A stretch of DNA of 12,539 nucleotides from Desulfoprunum sp. Lineage in GTDB: Bacteria; Desulfobacterota; Desulfobulbia; Desulfobulbales; Desulfocapsaceae. The stretch is from contig JAUYSF010000086.1 in the NCBI GenBank assembly GCA_030696435.1, positions 1 to 12,539 on the forward strand, in the 5' to 3' direction. Below the pieces are notes generated by a model. That model was not told the DNA's origin and ran no database searches. It saw nothing but the letters and a program-made list of their open reading frames with translations. The translations under genes were made by a program, and so were the position numbers. Shown one piece after another: positions 1 through 9,240 of this stretch; position 1 is the stretch's first letter; every line of letters starts with the position of its first letter.

Positions 1-1
1 T

Positions 2-1867
2 TCCCGAAAAGGCCTTCCCCTTTTGGCCCTCGCAGCATTAGGAGTAATTTATGGCGATATCGGCACCAGCCCTCTGTACACCATCAAGGAATGTTTTTCC
101 GGAAAACATGGGGTAGCCGTCACCCCTGCCAATGTTACCGGAATCATGTCGATGGTCTTCTGGTCGTTGATCATAGTCATAAGTTTAAAATACGTTACAT
201 TTCTTCTGCGAGCCGACAACAAAGGCGAAGGTGGAACTTTTTCTCTCTTGGCCACACTTCGAAGCAAGCTCAAGGACAACAAAAAAATATGGGCCTTGCT
301 CACCTTCCTCGCTGCCGCCGGCGCATCGCTCCTCTATGGCGATGGAGTGATCACCCCTGCCATATCAGTACTTTCAGCAGTTGAAGGCCTCAATATGGCC
401 ACCGATGCGGCCGCTCCTTATGTGGTCGCGATTACCTGCCTGATCCTTATCGCCCTTTTTTCTATACAAAAACAGGGGACCGCAGTCATAGGTAAGGTCT
501 TTGGCCCTGTTATGATTGTCTGGTTCGCGACGATAGGGGCCTTAGGATTCAGAGCGATTCTCCATCAACCCGGAATTCTTGCCGCAGTAAATCCCCTTTG
601 TGCGGTCAATTTTTTTGCCGTGAATCATTTTCACGGCATTGTTGCCCTTGCCTCGGTGGTTCTCTGTATTACCGGAGGCGAGGCGCTCTATGCCGATATG
701 GGCCATTTTGGTCGTTTACCCATCCGCCTTGGCTGGTATGGCGTGGTCCTCCCCGGTCTGCTGCTCAACTACTTCGGCCAGTGCGCTCTCCTGCTGCACA
801 ATCCCGATATTGCCAACGTCAACCCCTTCTACGCCCTGGCCCCGAAATCGCTGCTCTATCCTCTGGTCGGACTGGCCACCTTCTCGACCATCATTGCCTC
901 ACAGGCCATGATTTCAGGTGTCTATTCGCTCACCCAGCAGGCTATCCAACTGGGATTTACCCCACGTATGCGCATCATCCACACCTCCGAACAGGCCAAG
1001 GGCCAGATCTATATGCCGACGGTGAACTGGATGCTTATGCTTGCCTGCCTCACCCTGGTCCTGGTGTTCAAAGAGTCCAGCAGACTTGCGGCGGCCTACG
1101 GAATTGCCGTGACCGCCACCATGGCCATCACCTCATTTATGTATTTCCAGGTCACCTGCATTAAGTGGAATTGGCCTCTGTGGAAAAGTGCTTCACTGCT
1201 GGTGCTTTTCCTGTTTTTCGATCTTTCCTTTCTCGGGGCCAATCTGTTGAAGGTGGTCGACGGAGGCTGGATAACCATCGGCATTGCCGCTTTTGTCGCG
1301 ACCAGTATGATCACCTGGCGTGACGGCAGGGCCTTGCTGGCAAAACACTATAGTTTAATGCGCATGCCTGCCGATGTATTTCTTAAAGATCTTACCGAAC
1401 TCGACCTGCCACGCACATCCGGCACGGCTGTATTCATGTCCATCACCCCCGATGGTATACCCCACACCCTCCTGCATCTGCTCAAGCACAACGAGGCCCT
1501 GCACGAGCGAATATTGCTGTTTTCCGCGCTGTCGTCTGAAACACCAACGGTTGACCAGGAAGACAGGCTAAGCATAGAGAATCTCGGCCAGGGTTTTTAC
1601 AGAGTCCATGCCCATTACGGTTTTATGGAAGCGCCGAACATTTTAAAGATTCTCGATCTTCTCAGCAAGAAAGGGATCACCATTGATATTTACTCCACCT
1701 CCTTCTTTCTTGGCCGCGAAACCCTCTTGGCAACCGGCACGGCACCCATGGCCCAGTGGCGAAAATTTCTCTTTATCTACATGTCCCGCAACTCGTGGAA
1801 TGCCACCTCCTTCTTCGGCCTGCCGCCTGATCGTGTTATCGAATTGGGAACCCAGGTGGAATTATAA
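2..1867 (+). CDS. kup: Kup-family low-affinity K+ transporter (5' end cut by window)
   Basis: Inner-membrane K+ uptake protein of the KUP/HAK/KT family, which in bacteria is thought to import K+ together with H+. The frame is open to the window edge. The first TTG, at 23, is an internal codon, because the residues before it (SRKGLPL) already match the family N-terminus that leads into the signature GDIGTSPLYT. Only a handful of N-terminal residues should be missing: about 621 codons are seen, against 622 in E. coli Kup. The first two thirds is a run of about a dozen hydrophobic segments. The last ~190 residues are the soluble cytoplasmic domain typical of the family, with recognisable blocks VFMSITPDGIPHTLLH, GFYRVHAHYGFMEAP, TSFFLGRE and a C-terminal ELGTQVEL. 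It stands directly upstream of the kdp operon in the same direction, 337 bases away, so it is probably transcribed separately. The stop codon lies inside a 16-bp palindrome. Confidence 0.95.
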   Translation, partial: SRKGLPLLALAALGVIYGDIGTSPLYTIKECFSGKHGVAVTPANVTGIMSMVFWSLIIVISLKYVTFLLRADNKGEGGTFSLLATLRSKLKDNKKIWALLTFLAAAGASLLYGDGVITPAISVLSAVEGLNMATDAAAPYVVAITCLILIALFSIQKQGTAVIGKVFGPVMIVWFATIGALGFRAILHQPGILAAVNPLCAVNFFAVNHFHGIVALASVVLCITGGEALYADMGHFGRLPIRLGWYGVVLPGLLLNYFGQCALLLHNPDIANVNPFYALAPKSLLYPLVGLATFSTIIASQAMISGVYSLTQQAIQLGFTPRMRIIHTSEQAKGQIYMPTVNWMLMLACLTLVLVFKESSRLAAAYGIAVTATMAITSFMYFQVTCIKWNWPLWKSASLLVLFLFFDLSFLGANLLKVVDGGWITIGIAAFVATSMITWRDGRALLAKHYSLMRMPADVFLKDLTELDLPRTSGTAVFMSITPDGIPHTLLHLLKHNEALHERILLFSALSSETPTVDQEDRLSIENLGQGFYRVHAHYGFMEAPNILKILDLLSKKGITIDIYSTSFFLGRETLLATGTAPMAQWRKFLFIYMSRNSWNATSFFGLPPDRVIELGTQVEL

Positions 1868-1872
1868 TTCCA
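1857..1872. repeat. Perfect 16-bp palindrome across the kup stop codon
   Basis: TGGAATTATAATTCCA is its own reverse complement. It contains the TAA stop of kup (1865-1867). It has no loop and no T-run, so it is not an ordinary intrinsic terminator. A dimeric regulator site or chance are the alternatives. Confidence 0.5.
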
Positions 1873-2204
1873 TTTCCAAATCAAAATGAGAACGCGAAGG
1901 CAATCGAGCAGCGACGAGACAGTACATAGAAGTATGGCGAGGAGCCGCACAACGTGTGCCGACAAAATTAACGCTTGGTTTGGAATTAGAAAAGGCACCG
2001 CTTTCAATCATTTTTTCTCTGCACTCACCTCCCAAAAGATACATATCCCTCGTTCCAGATCAAATCTTGATAGCAATTTGATGATTCCTCCAAGTGTTTT
2101 GACCTTATCTTGATGTCAATTGTGCTACAGTTATTGAAAGAGATGAGTATTCCGGCAAGTGGCAAAGAACGGCCTGATAGAAACACGGTGACAGGAGTAT
2201 CGTA
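1868..2204 (+). promoter_or_regulatory. kup-kdpA intergenic control region
   Basis: This 337-base gap holds no convincing gene. Short frames cross it, but none has a ribosome site plus protein-like sequence. The first half, to about 2040, shows nothing recognisable apart from the palindrome at its edge. The second half carries two 15-bp direct repeats, an extended -10 element and the kdpA ribosome site. No kdpF was found: no frame just upstream of kdpA encodes the roughly 30-residue hydrophobic peptide expected. Confidence 0.6.
2064..2131 (+). promoter_or_regulatory. Candidate kdp promoter with two direct-repeat operator sites
   Basis: ATCTTGATAGCAATT (2064-2078) and ATCTTGATGTCAATT (2107-2121) match at 13 of 15 positions and start 43 bp apart, close to four helical turns. 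Two bases past the second copy is TGCTACAGT (2123-2131), an extended -10 (TGN plus TACAGT, 4 of 6 to consensus). No good -35 exists at the right distance; the second repeat lies there instead. That is the arrangement expected for a promoter switched on by a bound activator, and KdpE is the natural candidate in this locus. Predicted start of transcription is near 2138. The repeats are seen; the promoter assignment and KdpE as binder are inferred. Confidence 0.45.
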
Positions 2205-3914
2205 ATGAATGTCTATGAATGGCAGCAAACAATCCTTCTTTTTGTGACACTGCTCCTGCTGATAAAACCTCTTGGAACCTTCATGGCCAGGGTCTATCAA
2301 GGTGAATGGACTTTCTTGTCACCAGTCCTTTTGCCGTGTGAGAATCTTCTTTACCGCCTTTGCCGGGTGGATAGCGATGAGGAGATGGATTGGCGGCGAT
2401 ATGCCCTCGCTATGCTGCTGTTCAACCTCGTCTGTTTTGTAACGCTCTTTGTCATATTGCTCACTCAGCAGCTGTTGCCGCTCAATCCGCAGCACCTCCC
2501 GGCCTTTTCCTGGCCGCTCGCCTTCAACACCTCTGTCAGTTTCACCACCAACACCAACTGGCAGAACTACGGAGGTGAAGCAAACTCCAGTTATTTCAGT
2601 CAGATGGCTGGATTTACCGTGCACAATTTCGTCTCTGCCGCAACCGGTATGGCTATCGCTATCGCCATGATCAGGGGATTCGTGCGGCGAAAAACCTCAA
2701 GCCTGGGCAATTTCTGGGTTGATCTCGTTCGCAGCACACTCTATATCCTCCTGCCTCTTTCTCTGGTGGTCGCCCTCGTCCTTGTTTCCCAGGGAGTGAT
2801 TCAGAATTTCAGCCCCTACAAGACGGTGTCTTTGATCGAGTCAACCAATACACCGGGGGAAGTGCAGATCCCCATGGGACCGGTTGCCTCTCAGGAGGCC
2901 ATCAAGGAATTGGGAACCAACGGCGGCGGCTTTTTCAACGCCAACTCAGCCCACCCTTTTGAGAACCCAACGCCCTTCTCCAACTTCATCGAGATTCTCC
3001 TCATCCTGCTCATTCCAGCCAGTCTTACCTCTACCTTTGGCACGATGGTCGGCAACACCCGACAGGGCTGGGGGCTTCTTTCGATTATGTTTTTTCTGCT
3101 CATCGTGTCGTTTGCCGTCCTGCAATGGGCGGAGACGAGTGGTAATCCACTGCTGTCGGGTCTCGGAGTGCATGGCGGCAACATGGAAGGAAAAGAGGTT
3201 CGTTTCGGTCTCGCCGGCAGCAGTCTTTTTTCGGTAGCTAGCACCGGCACCTCCTGCGGGGCGGTCAATAGCATGCACGATTCCCTGACCCCGCTCGGCG
3301 GCCTGGTACCGCTCAGCCTCATCCTGACCGGCGAAGTGGTCTTCGGTGGGGTTGGCTCCGGGTTGTATACCATGCTGGCCTTTGCCGTCATTGCTGTTTT
3401 TGTCTCCGGCTTGATGATCGGCCGAACGCCGGAGTACCTCGGTAAAAAGATTGAGGTGCGGGAGATATGGCTGTCAATCCTGACGGTTCTCACCGCCGGG
3501 GTCACCGTCTTGATCTTTTCCGGCTTGGCATTACTCATCCCCTCGGCCGTCGCCTCGATGGCAAATCCGGGCGCCCACGGTCTTTCCGAGGTGCTTTACG
3601 GATTTGCCTCCATGGCCAACAACAACGGCAGCGCCTTCGCCGGACTGAACGGCAACGTCAACTTCTATAACCTCCTTGGGGCGTTGGCCATGCTTATCGG
3701 CCGCTATATCCCGGCCCTTGCCGTACTTGCCATGGCCGGATCGCTGGCCGAAAAAAAATTCATCCCCGCCAGTCTCGGCACCCTGCCAACCGACCGTGCA
3801 CCCTTTGTCATCTGGCTGCTGCTGGTCATTGTCATCGTCGGCGCCCTGACCTTTTTTCCGGCGCTTGCCCTTGGACCGATCGCTGAACACCTGATCATGA
3901 CAGGAGGTAACTGA
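2205..3914 (+). CDS. kdpA: KdpA, K+-translocating subunit of the Kdp ATPase
   Basis: Channel-like inner-membrane subunit that selects and passes K+ in the KdpFABC pump. It has 569 residues (E. coli 557). All four pore-loop regions are readable: [12 protein letters not shown] (114-125), [11 protein letters not shown] (237-247), [15 protein letters not shown] (346-360) and [11 protein letters not shown] (471-481). They are separated by hydrophobic helices, as expected for this four-repeat, K+-channel-related fold. The ATG at 2205 has AGGAG (2193-2197) seven bases upstream. A 20-codon reading frame (2143-2205) ends in TAATG, overlapping this start, but it is hydrophilic and is not KdpF. The protein ends ITGGN-like (IMTGGN), with the kdpB ribosome site embedded in its last codons. 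Confidence 0.97.
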   Translation: MNVYEWQQTILLFVTLLLLIKPLGTFMARVYQGEWTFLSPVLLPCENLLYRLCRVDSDEEMDWRRYALAMLLFNLVCFVTLFVILLTQQLLPLNPQHLPAFSWPLAFNTSVSFTTNTNWQNYGGEANSSYFSQMAGFTVHNFVSAATGMAIAIAMIRGFVRRKTSSLGNFWVDLVRSTLYILLPLSLVVALVLVSQGVIQNFSPYKTVSLIESTNTPGEVQIPMGPVASQEAIKELGTNGGGFFNANSAHPFENPTPFSNFIEILLILLIPASLTSTFGTMVGNTRQGWGLLSIMFFLLIVSFAVLQWAETSGNPLLSGLGVHGGNMEGKEVRFGLAGSSLFSVASTGTSCGAVNSMHDSLTPLGGLVPLSLILTGEVVFGGVGSGLYTMLAFAVIAVFVSGLMIGRTPEYLGKKIEVREIWLSILTVLTAGVTVLIFSGLALLIPSAVASMANPGAHGLSEVLYGFASMANNNGSAFAGLNGNVNFYNLLGALAMLIGRYIPALAVLAMAGSLAEKKFIPASLGTLPTDRAPFVIWLLLVIVIVGALTFFPALALGPIAEHLIMTGGN

Positions 3915-3917
3915 GTC

Positions 3918-6008
3918 ATGTCAAAACACAGGCAACCATCTCCATCGGTTTTTGCCGGCGAACTCTTCCGGGGAGCCCTGATAGATTCTCTGAAAAAACT
4001 CGATCCGCGCAGCCTCTGGCGCAATCCGGTGATGTTTTCGGTAGAAATCGCCAGCACCATCACTCTGGTCACCTTCATCATGTCGCTTACCGGCAGCGGC
4101 AGGGAGCCGGTCTGGTTCACCGGGTCGGTTACACTCTTTCTCTGGCTGACGGTTCTCTTCGCCACTTTTGCCGAGGCCTTGGCAGAGGGCCGCGGCAAGG
4201 CCCGGGCCGCCTCACTGCGCCAGTCGCGCACCAATGTCATGGCTAAACGCCTTGTCAAGCCGGAATTCGGCAGTAGCTTCACTGCTGTTGAGGCCGGTCA
4301 ACTGCGCAAAGGCGACTGCATCCTGATTGAGGCAAGCGAACTGATCGCCGGCGACGGTGACGTTATCAGTGGTGCAGCCCTCGTTGATGAATCCGCCGTC
4401 ACCGGTGAATCAGCTCCAGTCGTGCGCGAGTCGGGTGGAGATCGCAGCGCGGTCACCGGCGGCACCACGGTCATTGCCAATTCCATTATCGTCAGGATTA
4501 CCGCTGATCCCGGCGAAACCTTTCTGGACCGGATGATTTCCCTCATCGAGGGGGCCAAGAGGCGCAAGACCCCGAATGAAGTTGCCCTGGAAGTGCTGCT
4601 GATATCGCTGACCCTGGTCTTTATGTTGGTATGCGCCAACATCAGTCCGCTGTCAATTTACAGCGCGGAGGCGACCGGACACGGACAGCCTGTTTCTCTG
4701 ACCATCCTGGTGGCCCTCTTCGTCTGCCTGGCTCCTACGACAATCGCTGCCCTGCTGCCGGCCATCGGCATTGCCGGTATGAATCGGCTTTTCCAGAAAA
4801 ACGTCATCGCCCTGTCCGGCAGGGCGGTCGAGGCCGCAGGCGATGTCAATGTCCTGTTGCTCGACAAAACCGGCACCATTACTCTCGGCAATCGGCAGGC
4901 GGTAGCCTTTGTCCCGGTAAGCGGTCAGACCGAACACGAACTGGCAAAGGTTGCCTTAACAGCATCAATGACCGATGAGACGCCGGAAGGCCGAAGTATT
5001 GTTCTCCTGGCGGAAAAGAAATATAATCTGCAGAAGAGCCCGCTCCCAGAAGATGCCGAGAGGGTTTCCTTTAGCGCCGAAACGCGTCTGTCCGGGGTCA
5101 ATATAGGCGGCAGACAGTTCCGCAAGGGAGCGGCTGATGCGATTATTGCCTTTGTTAAAAATCTTGGCGGCAGCATACCGAAGGATTTGCACGACCTGGT
5201 CAACACTATTGCCCACGCCGGTTCCACCCCGCTGGTGGTCTGCCGCGATGCCGCGATTCTCGGAGTAATTAACCTAAAAGACATCTTGAAGACAGGTATA
5301 CAGGAGCGCTTCGTGCAATTGCGCAACATGGGAATCAAGACCGTCATGATCACCGGCGACAATCCTTTGACGGCCGCAGCCATTGCCGCCGAAGCCCAGG
5401 TCGATGATTTCCTCGCCCAGGCCAGACCCGAAGACAAGCTGAAAATGATCCGCGACTACCAGGAGCAGGGCTTCATGGTGGCGATGACCGGCGACGGTAC
5501 CAATGATGCCCCGGCCCTGGCCCAGGCCGATGTGGCCGTCGCCATGAACACCGGTACCCAGCCGGCTCGGGAGGCCGCCAATATCATTGATCTTGACAGT
5601 AACCCGACAAAACTCCTTGATATCGTCGAAATCGGCAAACAGATTCTCATGACCCGCGGTAATCTCACCACCTTCAGTATCTCAAACGATGTGGCCAAAT
5701 ACTTCGCCATCATCCCGGCGGCGCTCATATCCCTCTATCCTCAGTTGGAGAGGTTGAATGTCATGCATCTGGCCAGTCCCTATAGTGCCATCATCTCGGC
5801 GGTGATATTCAATGCTGTTATTATTCCCTTTCTCATCCCGCTTGCACTCAGAGGCACGAAGTACCGGCCCATGCCGGCTGAAAAACTGCTGATCCATAAC
5901 CTCCTGATCTATGGAGTGGGCGGTATGATTGTGCCCTTCATCGGCATCAAAGCCATCGATATGGTAGTCGGCCTGCTCGTCTCAGCCACAACCGGAGGGA
6001 GTATATGA
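3918..6008 (+). CDS. kdpB: KdpB, P-type ATPase subunit of the Kdp pump
   Basis: Catalytic subunit that hydrolyses ATP to drive K+ uptake. It has 696 residues (E. coli 682). P-type ATPase motifs are in order: TGES actuator loop (162-165, whose serine is the site of inhibitory phosphorylation in E. coli), DKTGT with phosphorylated Asp316, nucleotide-domain KGA (403-405), TGDN (479-482) and [11 protein letters not shown] (524-534). The membrane-helix residues Asp591 and Lys594 in SNDVAKYF, important for coupling in E. coli KdpB, are present. An oddity is the M4 helix, which reads [13 protein letters not shown] (272-284) where I remember the family as IPTTIGGLLSAIG. The ATG has AGGAGG at 3902-3907, inside the end of kdpA, and sits 3 bases after its stop. 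The end overlaps kdpC by ATGA. Confidence 0.97.
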   Translation: MSKHRQPSPSVFAGELFRGALIDSLKKLDPRSLWRNPVMFSVEIASTITLVTFIMSLTGSGREPVWFTGSVTLFLWLTVLFATFAEALAEGRGKARAASLRQSRTNVMAKRLVKPEFGSSFTAVEAGQLRKGDCILIEASELIAGDGDVISGAALVDESAVTGESAPVVRESGGDRSAVTGGTTVIANSIIVRITADPGETFLDRMISLIEGAKRRKTPNEVALEVLLISLTLVFMLVCANISPLSIYSAEATGHGQPVSLTILVALFVCLAPTTIAALLPAIGIAGMNRLFQKNVIALSGRAVEAAGDVNVLLLDKTGTITLGNRQAVAFVPVSGQTEHELAKVALTASMTDETPEGRSIVLLAEKKYNLQKSPLPEDAERVSFSAETRLSGVNIGGRQFRKGAADAIIAFVKNLGGSIPKDLHDLVNTIAHAGSTPLVVCRDAAILGVINLKDILKTGIQERFVQLRNMGIKTVMITGDNPLTAAAIAAEAQVDDFLAQARPEDKLKMIRDYQEQGFMVAMTGDGTNDAPALAQADVAVAMNTGTQPAREAANIIDLDSNPTKLLDIVEIGKQILMTRGNLTTFSISNDVAKYFAIIPAALISLYPQLERLNVMHLASPYSAIISAVIFNAVIIPFLIPLALRGTKYRPMPAEKLLIHNLLIYGVGGMIVPFIGIKAIDMVVGLLVSATTGGSI

Positions 6009-6580
6009 AAGATCTGAAATCGGCACTTCTCCTCGTCCTTTTTCTGACCCTTTTGTTGGGAGGGATCTATCCGGCTGTCGTAACGGTCGCTGCCAACCTT
6101 CTCTTCCCCCATCAGGCCGAGGGCAGTCTGGTCGCCGATGGCTACGGCAGGGTGGTCGGCTCAAAGCTCATCGGCCAACCCTTTAGCGAAGCAAAATATT
6201 TCTGGCCCCGACCTTCGGCCACCGCAGCATTTGCCTATAATCCACTCTTGTCAGCAGGTTCCAATCTCGGCCCTACCCATCCTGAACTGATCCGGCAGGT
6301 TAAAGAGCGCATCACCCGATTTCGAGACACCGGGGTTACAGGAGAGATCCCTGCCGATCTGGTATTTGCTTCGGCAAGTGGCCTGGACCCGCATATTTCT
6401 CCTGAGGCAGCCTGGCTGCAGGTCCCCCGCATTGCCAAGGCCAGGGGCCTGAGCGTTGAAAAAGTGCATAGGTTCGTCGTCACGACGACACAAGGACCTC
6501 AGGCAGGAACTCTGGGGGCGCCAAGGGTCAATGTTCTGGCTCTGAATATGGCACTCGATAGAGATACAGTGTTGCCATGA
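6005..6580 (+). CDS. kdpC: KdpC, accessory subunit of the Kdp ATPase
   Basis: Single-pass membrane subunit needed for assembly and high substrate affinity of the Kdp complex. It has 191 residues (E. coli 190). One N-terminal membrane helix lies at about 7-31 ([20 protein letters not shown]), followed by an exported soluble domain. Family blocks are clear: [18 protein letters not shown], the [12 protein letters not shown] region, [12 protein letters not shown] and the RGLSVEKV helix near the end, then [12 protein letters not shown]. The ATG overlaps the kdpB stop (ATGA) and is preceded by GGAGGGAG at the right distance, so translation is coupled to kdpB. Its own stop overlaps the kdpD start. 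Confidence 0.96.
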   Translation: MKDLKSALLLVLFLTLLLGGIYPAVVTVAANLLFPHQAEGSLVADGYGRVVGSKLIGQPFSEAKYFWPRPSATAAFAYNPLLSAGSNLGPTHPELIRQVKERITRFRDTGVTGEIPADLVFASASGLDPHISPEAAWLQVPRIAKARGLSVEKVHRFVVTTTQGPQAGTLGAPRVNVLALNMALDRDTVLP

Positions 6581-9240
6581 GTATGCCGCAAAATGATATG
6601 CGCCCTTCGCCGGAGGCCATGCTGAAAGCAGCACAGGCGGAGGAAAGAGAAGGGAAACGGGGGCGGCTGAAGATCTTCATGGGCTATGCCGCCGGGGTCG
6701 GCAAAACCTATACTATGCTGAAAGTCGCCGGACAGCTCAAGCTGGAAGGACGGGATGTCGTGGCTGCCTATGTCGAATCGCACGGTCGAGCCGAGACCGA
6801 TGCCCTGCTCGAAGGTCTGGAGATCCTGCCCAAGGCCCAGTATGACTACCAGGGCGTGTTGCTCCCTGAACTCGATATCGATGCAACTCTTGCCCGAAAA
6901 GCCGAGATCGTCCTAGTCGATGAACTGGCCCATACCAACGTTCCCGGCTCCCGGCATGAAAAGCGCTGGCAGGATATAGAGGAGCTCCTGGCTGCCGGCA
7001 TTGATGTCTACACGACCGTCAATGTCCAGCATTTTGACAGTCAGAGCGACATCGTCACCCAGATAACCGGCGTTGCCGTACAGGAGACCGTGCCCGACAG
7101 CATGCTTGATCAGGCGGCTGAAATCATGCTGGTCGATATTCCGCCCGAGGAGTTGCTGGAACGTCTGCGTCAGGGGAAAGTCTATATCTCCGAGCAGGCA
7201 ACCTGGGCTGCCCAGAATTTTTTCAGGCCCGGTAATCTTATCGCCCTGCGCGAAGTTGCCCTGCGTCGCACTGCCGCCAAGGTGGACGACGAGATGCGCA
7301 GCTATATGGAAACCCGCGCCATCCCGGGCCCCTGGCCGGCAACCGAGCGCCTGCTGGTCTGCGCCAGCGGCAGTCCCTTCAGCGAGAAACTGATCCGTAC
7401 CACCCGCCGCCTCGCCGAAGAATTGAAGGCCGGGTGGTTTACCGTCTATATTGAGACCCCAAGCCATGCCAGACAGCAGCAGGAGAATCGGGAAAGGATC
7501 TGGCGTGATCTGCGTCTGGCCGAAAGCCTTGGGGCTGAGGTGGCGACCATTACCGCCTCTTCGGTTGCCGAGGCGATTATCGAGTATGCCCAGCGCCACA
7601 ACGTCACCAGAATCGTTGTCGGCAAACCGGCAAAATCCCGTTGGCGTGAACTTTTCCGTCCGCCCATCGTGGATCAGATTATCCGTCTCAGCGGGGCAAT
7701 TGACGTCCATGTTGTCAGTATTAACGTTGCTTCTCTCAACTTAGTAAGCCGGATTTTCCATCGAAAACCTGATGTGCCCTGGTTTGACTACCTGGCAAGT
7801 CTGGCCCTGGTGACAGGGGCGACAGTGCTTTTGAGTCTGGTTCAGCCATTCCAGTCGCCGACCAACATGGTCATGATCTATCTACTGGCGGTGGTGGTAG
7901 CCGCGTTCCGCCTCGGTTTGCGACCGGCAGTGCTTACCGCAGCCCTTGGGGTTCTGGCCTTTGATTTTTTCTTCATACCACCCCGGTGGAGTTTCAAAGT
8001 GCAGGATACCGAGTATCTGTTTACCTTTTTCGGGCTCTTTATCGTCGGAGTGGTAATCAGTACACTGGTGGCAAAGGCCAGCGAACGATCAGAGGTCATG
8101 CGGGAACGCGAACTGCAGACCGAGAGCCTGTATTACCTGACGCGCGATCTGGCAACCGCTGCCGACATGAGTTCCATCATGGCGGCGGTACTGAAAAACA
8201 TCAGTGAAACCTTAGAAGCCCAATTGGTCGTCCTTGTGCCGCAGGGCGAACAGATGGAAGTCTCGACCATCAGCAAGGATCTGATCCTCGATGACAAAGA
8301 ACTGGCGGTGGCAGACTGGTCATTTCGTAATCACCGGGAAGCGGGGGTCAGCACTGAAACCCTCAGTTCAGCCAAGCTCCTGTATCTCCCACTTCATACC
8401 TCATCATGTTTTCTTGGTGTATTGGGGGTCAAACTAGCGAACATGTCCGAATACCATTCCCCCCACAATCGCCGTCTGCTCGATGCCTTTGTCACCCAGA
8501 TTTCGCTCGCCATGGAGCGGGTTCTTCTGGCCCAACAGGCTGAACATGCCCTGGTTCTGCAGGCCAGAGAATCTCTGGAACGGGCGCTCCTCAACTCCAT
8601 ATCCCATGATCTGCGGACGCCTCTGGTGTCGATCATCGGGGCACTCAGCAGTCTGCGGGATGAGAATCTACAAGTCAATGACCGCAGGAGGCACGACCTC
8701 CTGAGTGGCGCCTGGGATGAGGCGGAACGCCTGAACCGCTTCGTCGGCAATTTGCTGGATATGACCAGAGTGGAAGCAGGGGAATTGCGGATGCAGAAAG
8801 TGCCCTGCGACGTGCAGGACCTTATCGGTTGCGCGCTGGCCGCACTTGACCAGAGACTGGAGGGCAGAGAGGTGAAGGTGACGCTCGCGGCAGATATGCC
8901 TTTCGTCAGCATGGATGTGGTTCTGATGAATCAGGTATTGATCAACCTGCTCGATAATGCCTTGAAATATACCCCGACCGGGAGTTCAATAGAGATATTG
9001 GCCCAAGCCAGTCCCCAACATCTCCTCGTCGAGGTGCTTGACCGTGGTCCCGGCATCCCTGAACATGATCTGAAACGGATTTTCGATAAATTCTACCGAC
9101 TGCCCGTTCCCGAAGGTGTGCATGGAACAGGCTTAGGTCTGTCGATCTGCAAGGGCATAGTTGAGGCACATGGCGGCAGTATCTGGGCAGAAAACCGTAC
9201 TGGCGGTGGCTTACGCATCGCCATCCATCTCCCTTTGTGA
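6577..9240 (+). CDS. kdpD: KdpD, sensor histidine kinase for K+ limitation
   Basis: Membrane-bound sensor kinase that controls the kdp operon through KdpE. It has 887 residues (E. coli 894) and the full layout. The N-terminal KdpD domain has a Walker A site GYAAGVGKT (36-44) and VLVDELAHTN (112-121). A universal-stress-like domain lies at about 255-380, and about four membrane helices at 403-500 with IPPRWSF between them. A GAF-like stretch (~520-650) is followed by the phosphorylation helix SISHDLRTPL with His677. The ATPase domain has NLLDNALKY (790-798), DRGPGIP (822-828) and GTGLGLSI (850-857). The ATG at 6577 overlaps the kdpC stop (ATGA). It has only a weak ribosome site, suggesting coupling and lower yield than the pump genes; the in-frame ATG at 6583 is a possible alternative start. 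Confidence 0.96.
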   Translation: MSMPQNDMRPSPEAMLKAAQAEEREGKRGRLKIFMGYAAGVGKTYTMLKVAGQLKLEGRDVVAAYVESHGRAETDALLEGLEILPKAQYDYQGVLLPELDIDATLARKAEIVLVDELAHTNVPGSRHEKRWQDIEELLAAGIDVYTTVNVQHFDSQSDIVTQITGVAVQETVPDSMLDQAAEIMLVDIPPEELLERLRQGKVYISEQATWAAQNFFRPGNLIALREVALRRTAAKVDDEMRSYMETRAIPGPWPATERLLVCASGSPFSEKLIRTTRRLAEELKAGWFTVYIETPSHARQQQENRERIWRDLRLAESLGAEVATITASSVAEAIIEYAQRHNVTRIVVGKPAKSRWRELFRPPIVDQIIRLSGAIDVHVVSINVASLNLVSRIFHRKPDVPWFDYLASLALVTGATVLLSLVQPFQSPTNMVMIYLLAVVVAAFRLGLRPAVLTAALGVLAFDFFFIPPRWSFKVQDTEYLFTFFGLFIVGVVISTLVAKASERSEVMRERELQTESLYYLTRDLATAADMSSIMAAVLKNISETLEAQLVVLVPQGEQMEVSTISKDLILDDKELAVADWSFRNHREAGVSTETLSSAKLLYLPLHTSSCFLGVLGVKLANMSEYHSPHNRRLLDAFVTQISLAMERVLLAQQAEHALVLQARESLERALLNSISHDLRTPLVSIIGALSSLRDENLQVNDRRRHDLLSGAWDEAERLNRFVGNLLDMTRVEAGELRMQKVPCDVQDLIGCALAALDQRLEGREVKVTLAADMPFVSMDVVLMNQVLINLLDNALKYTPTGSSIEILAQASPQHLLVEVLDRGPGIPEHDLKRIFDKFYRLPVPEGVHGTGLGLSICKGIVEAHGGSIWAENRTGGGLRIAIHLPL

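Noticed and set aside
1886..2113. A 75-codon + strand frame between kup and kdpA
   Set aside because: Arg/Ser-rich composition without domain character, no ribosome site, and it overlaps the candidate operator boxes.
2099..2129. A constitutive sigma-70 promoter for kdp using TTGACC at 2099
   Set aside because: At a 17-18 base spacing the -10 would be GTGCTA or TGCTAC, a poor match; the extended -10 at 2123-2131 with an activator box fits better.
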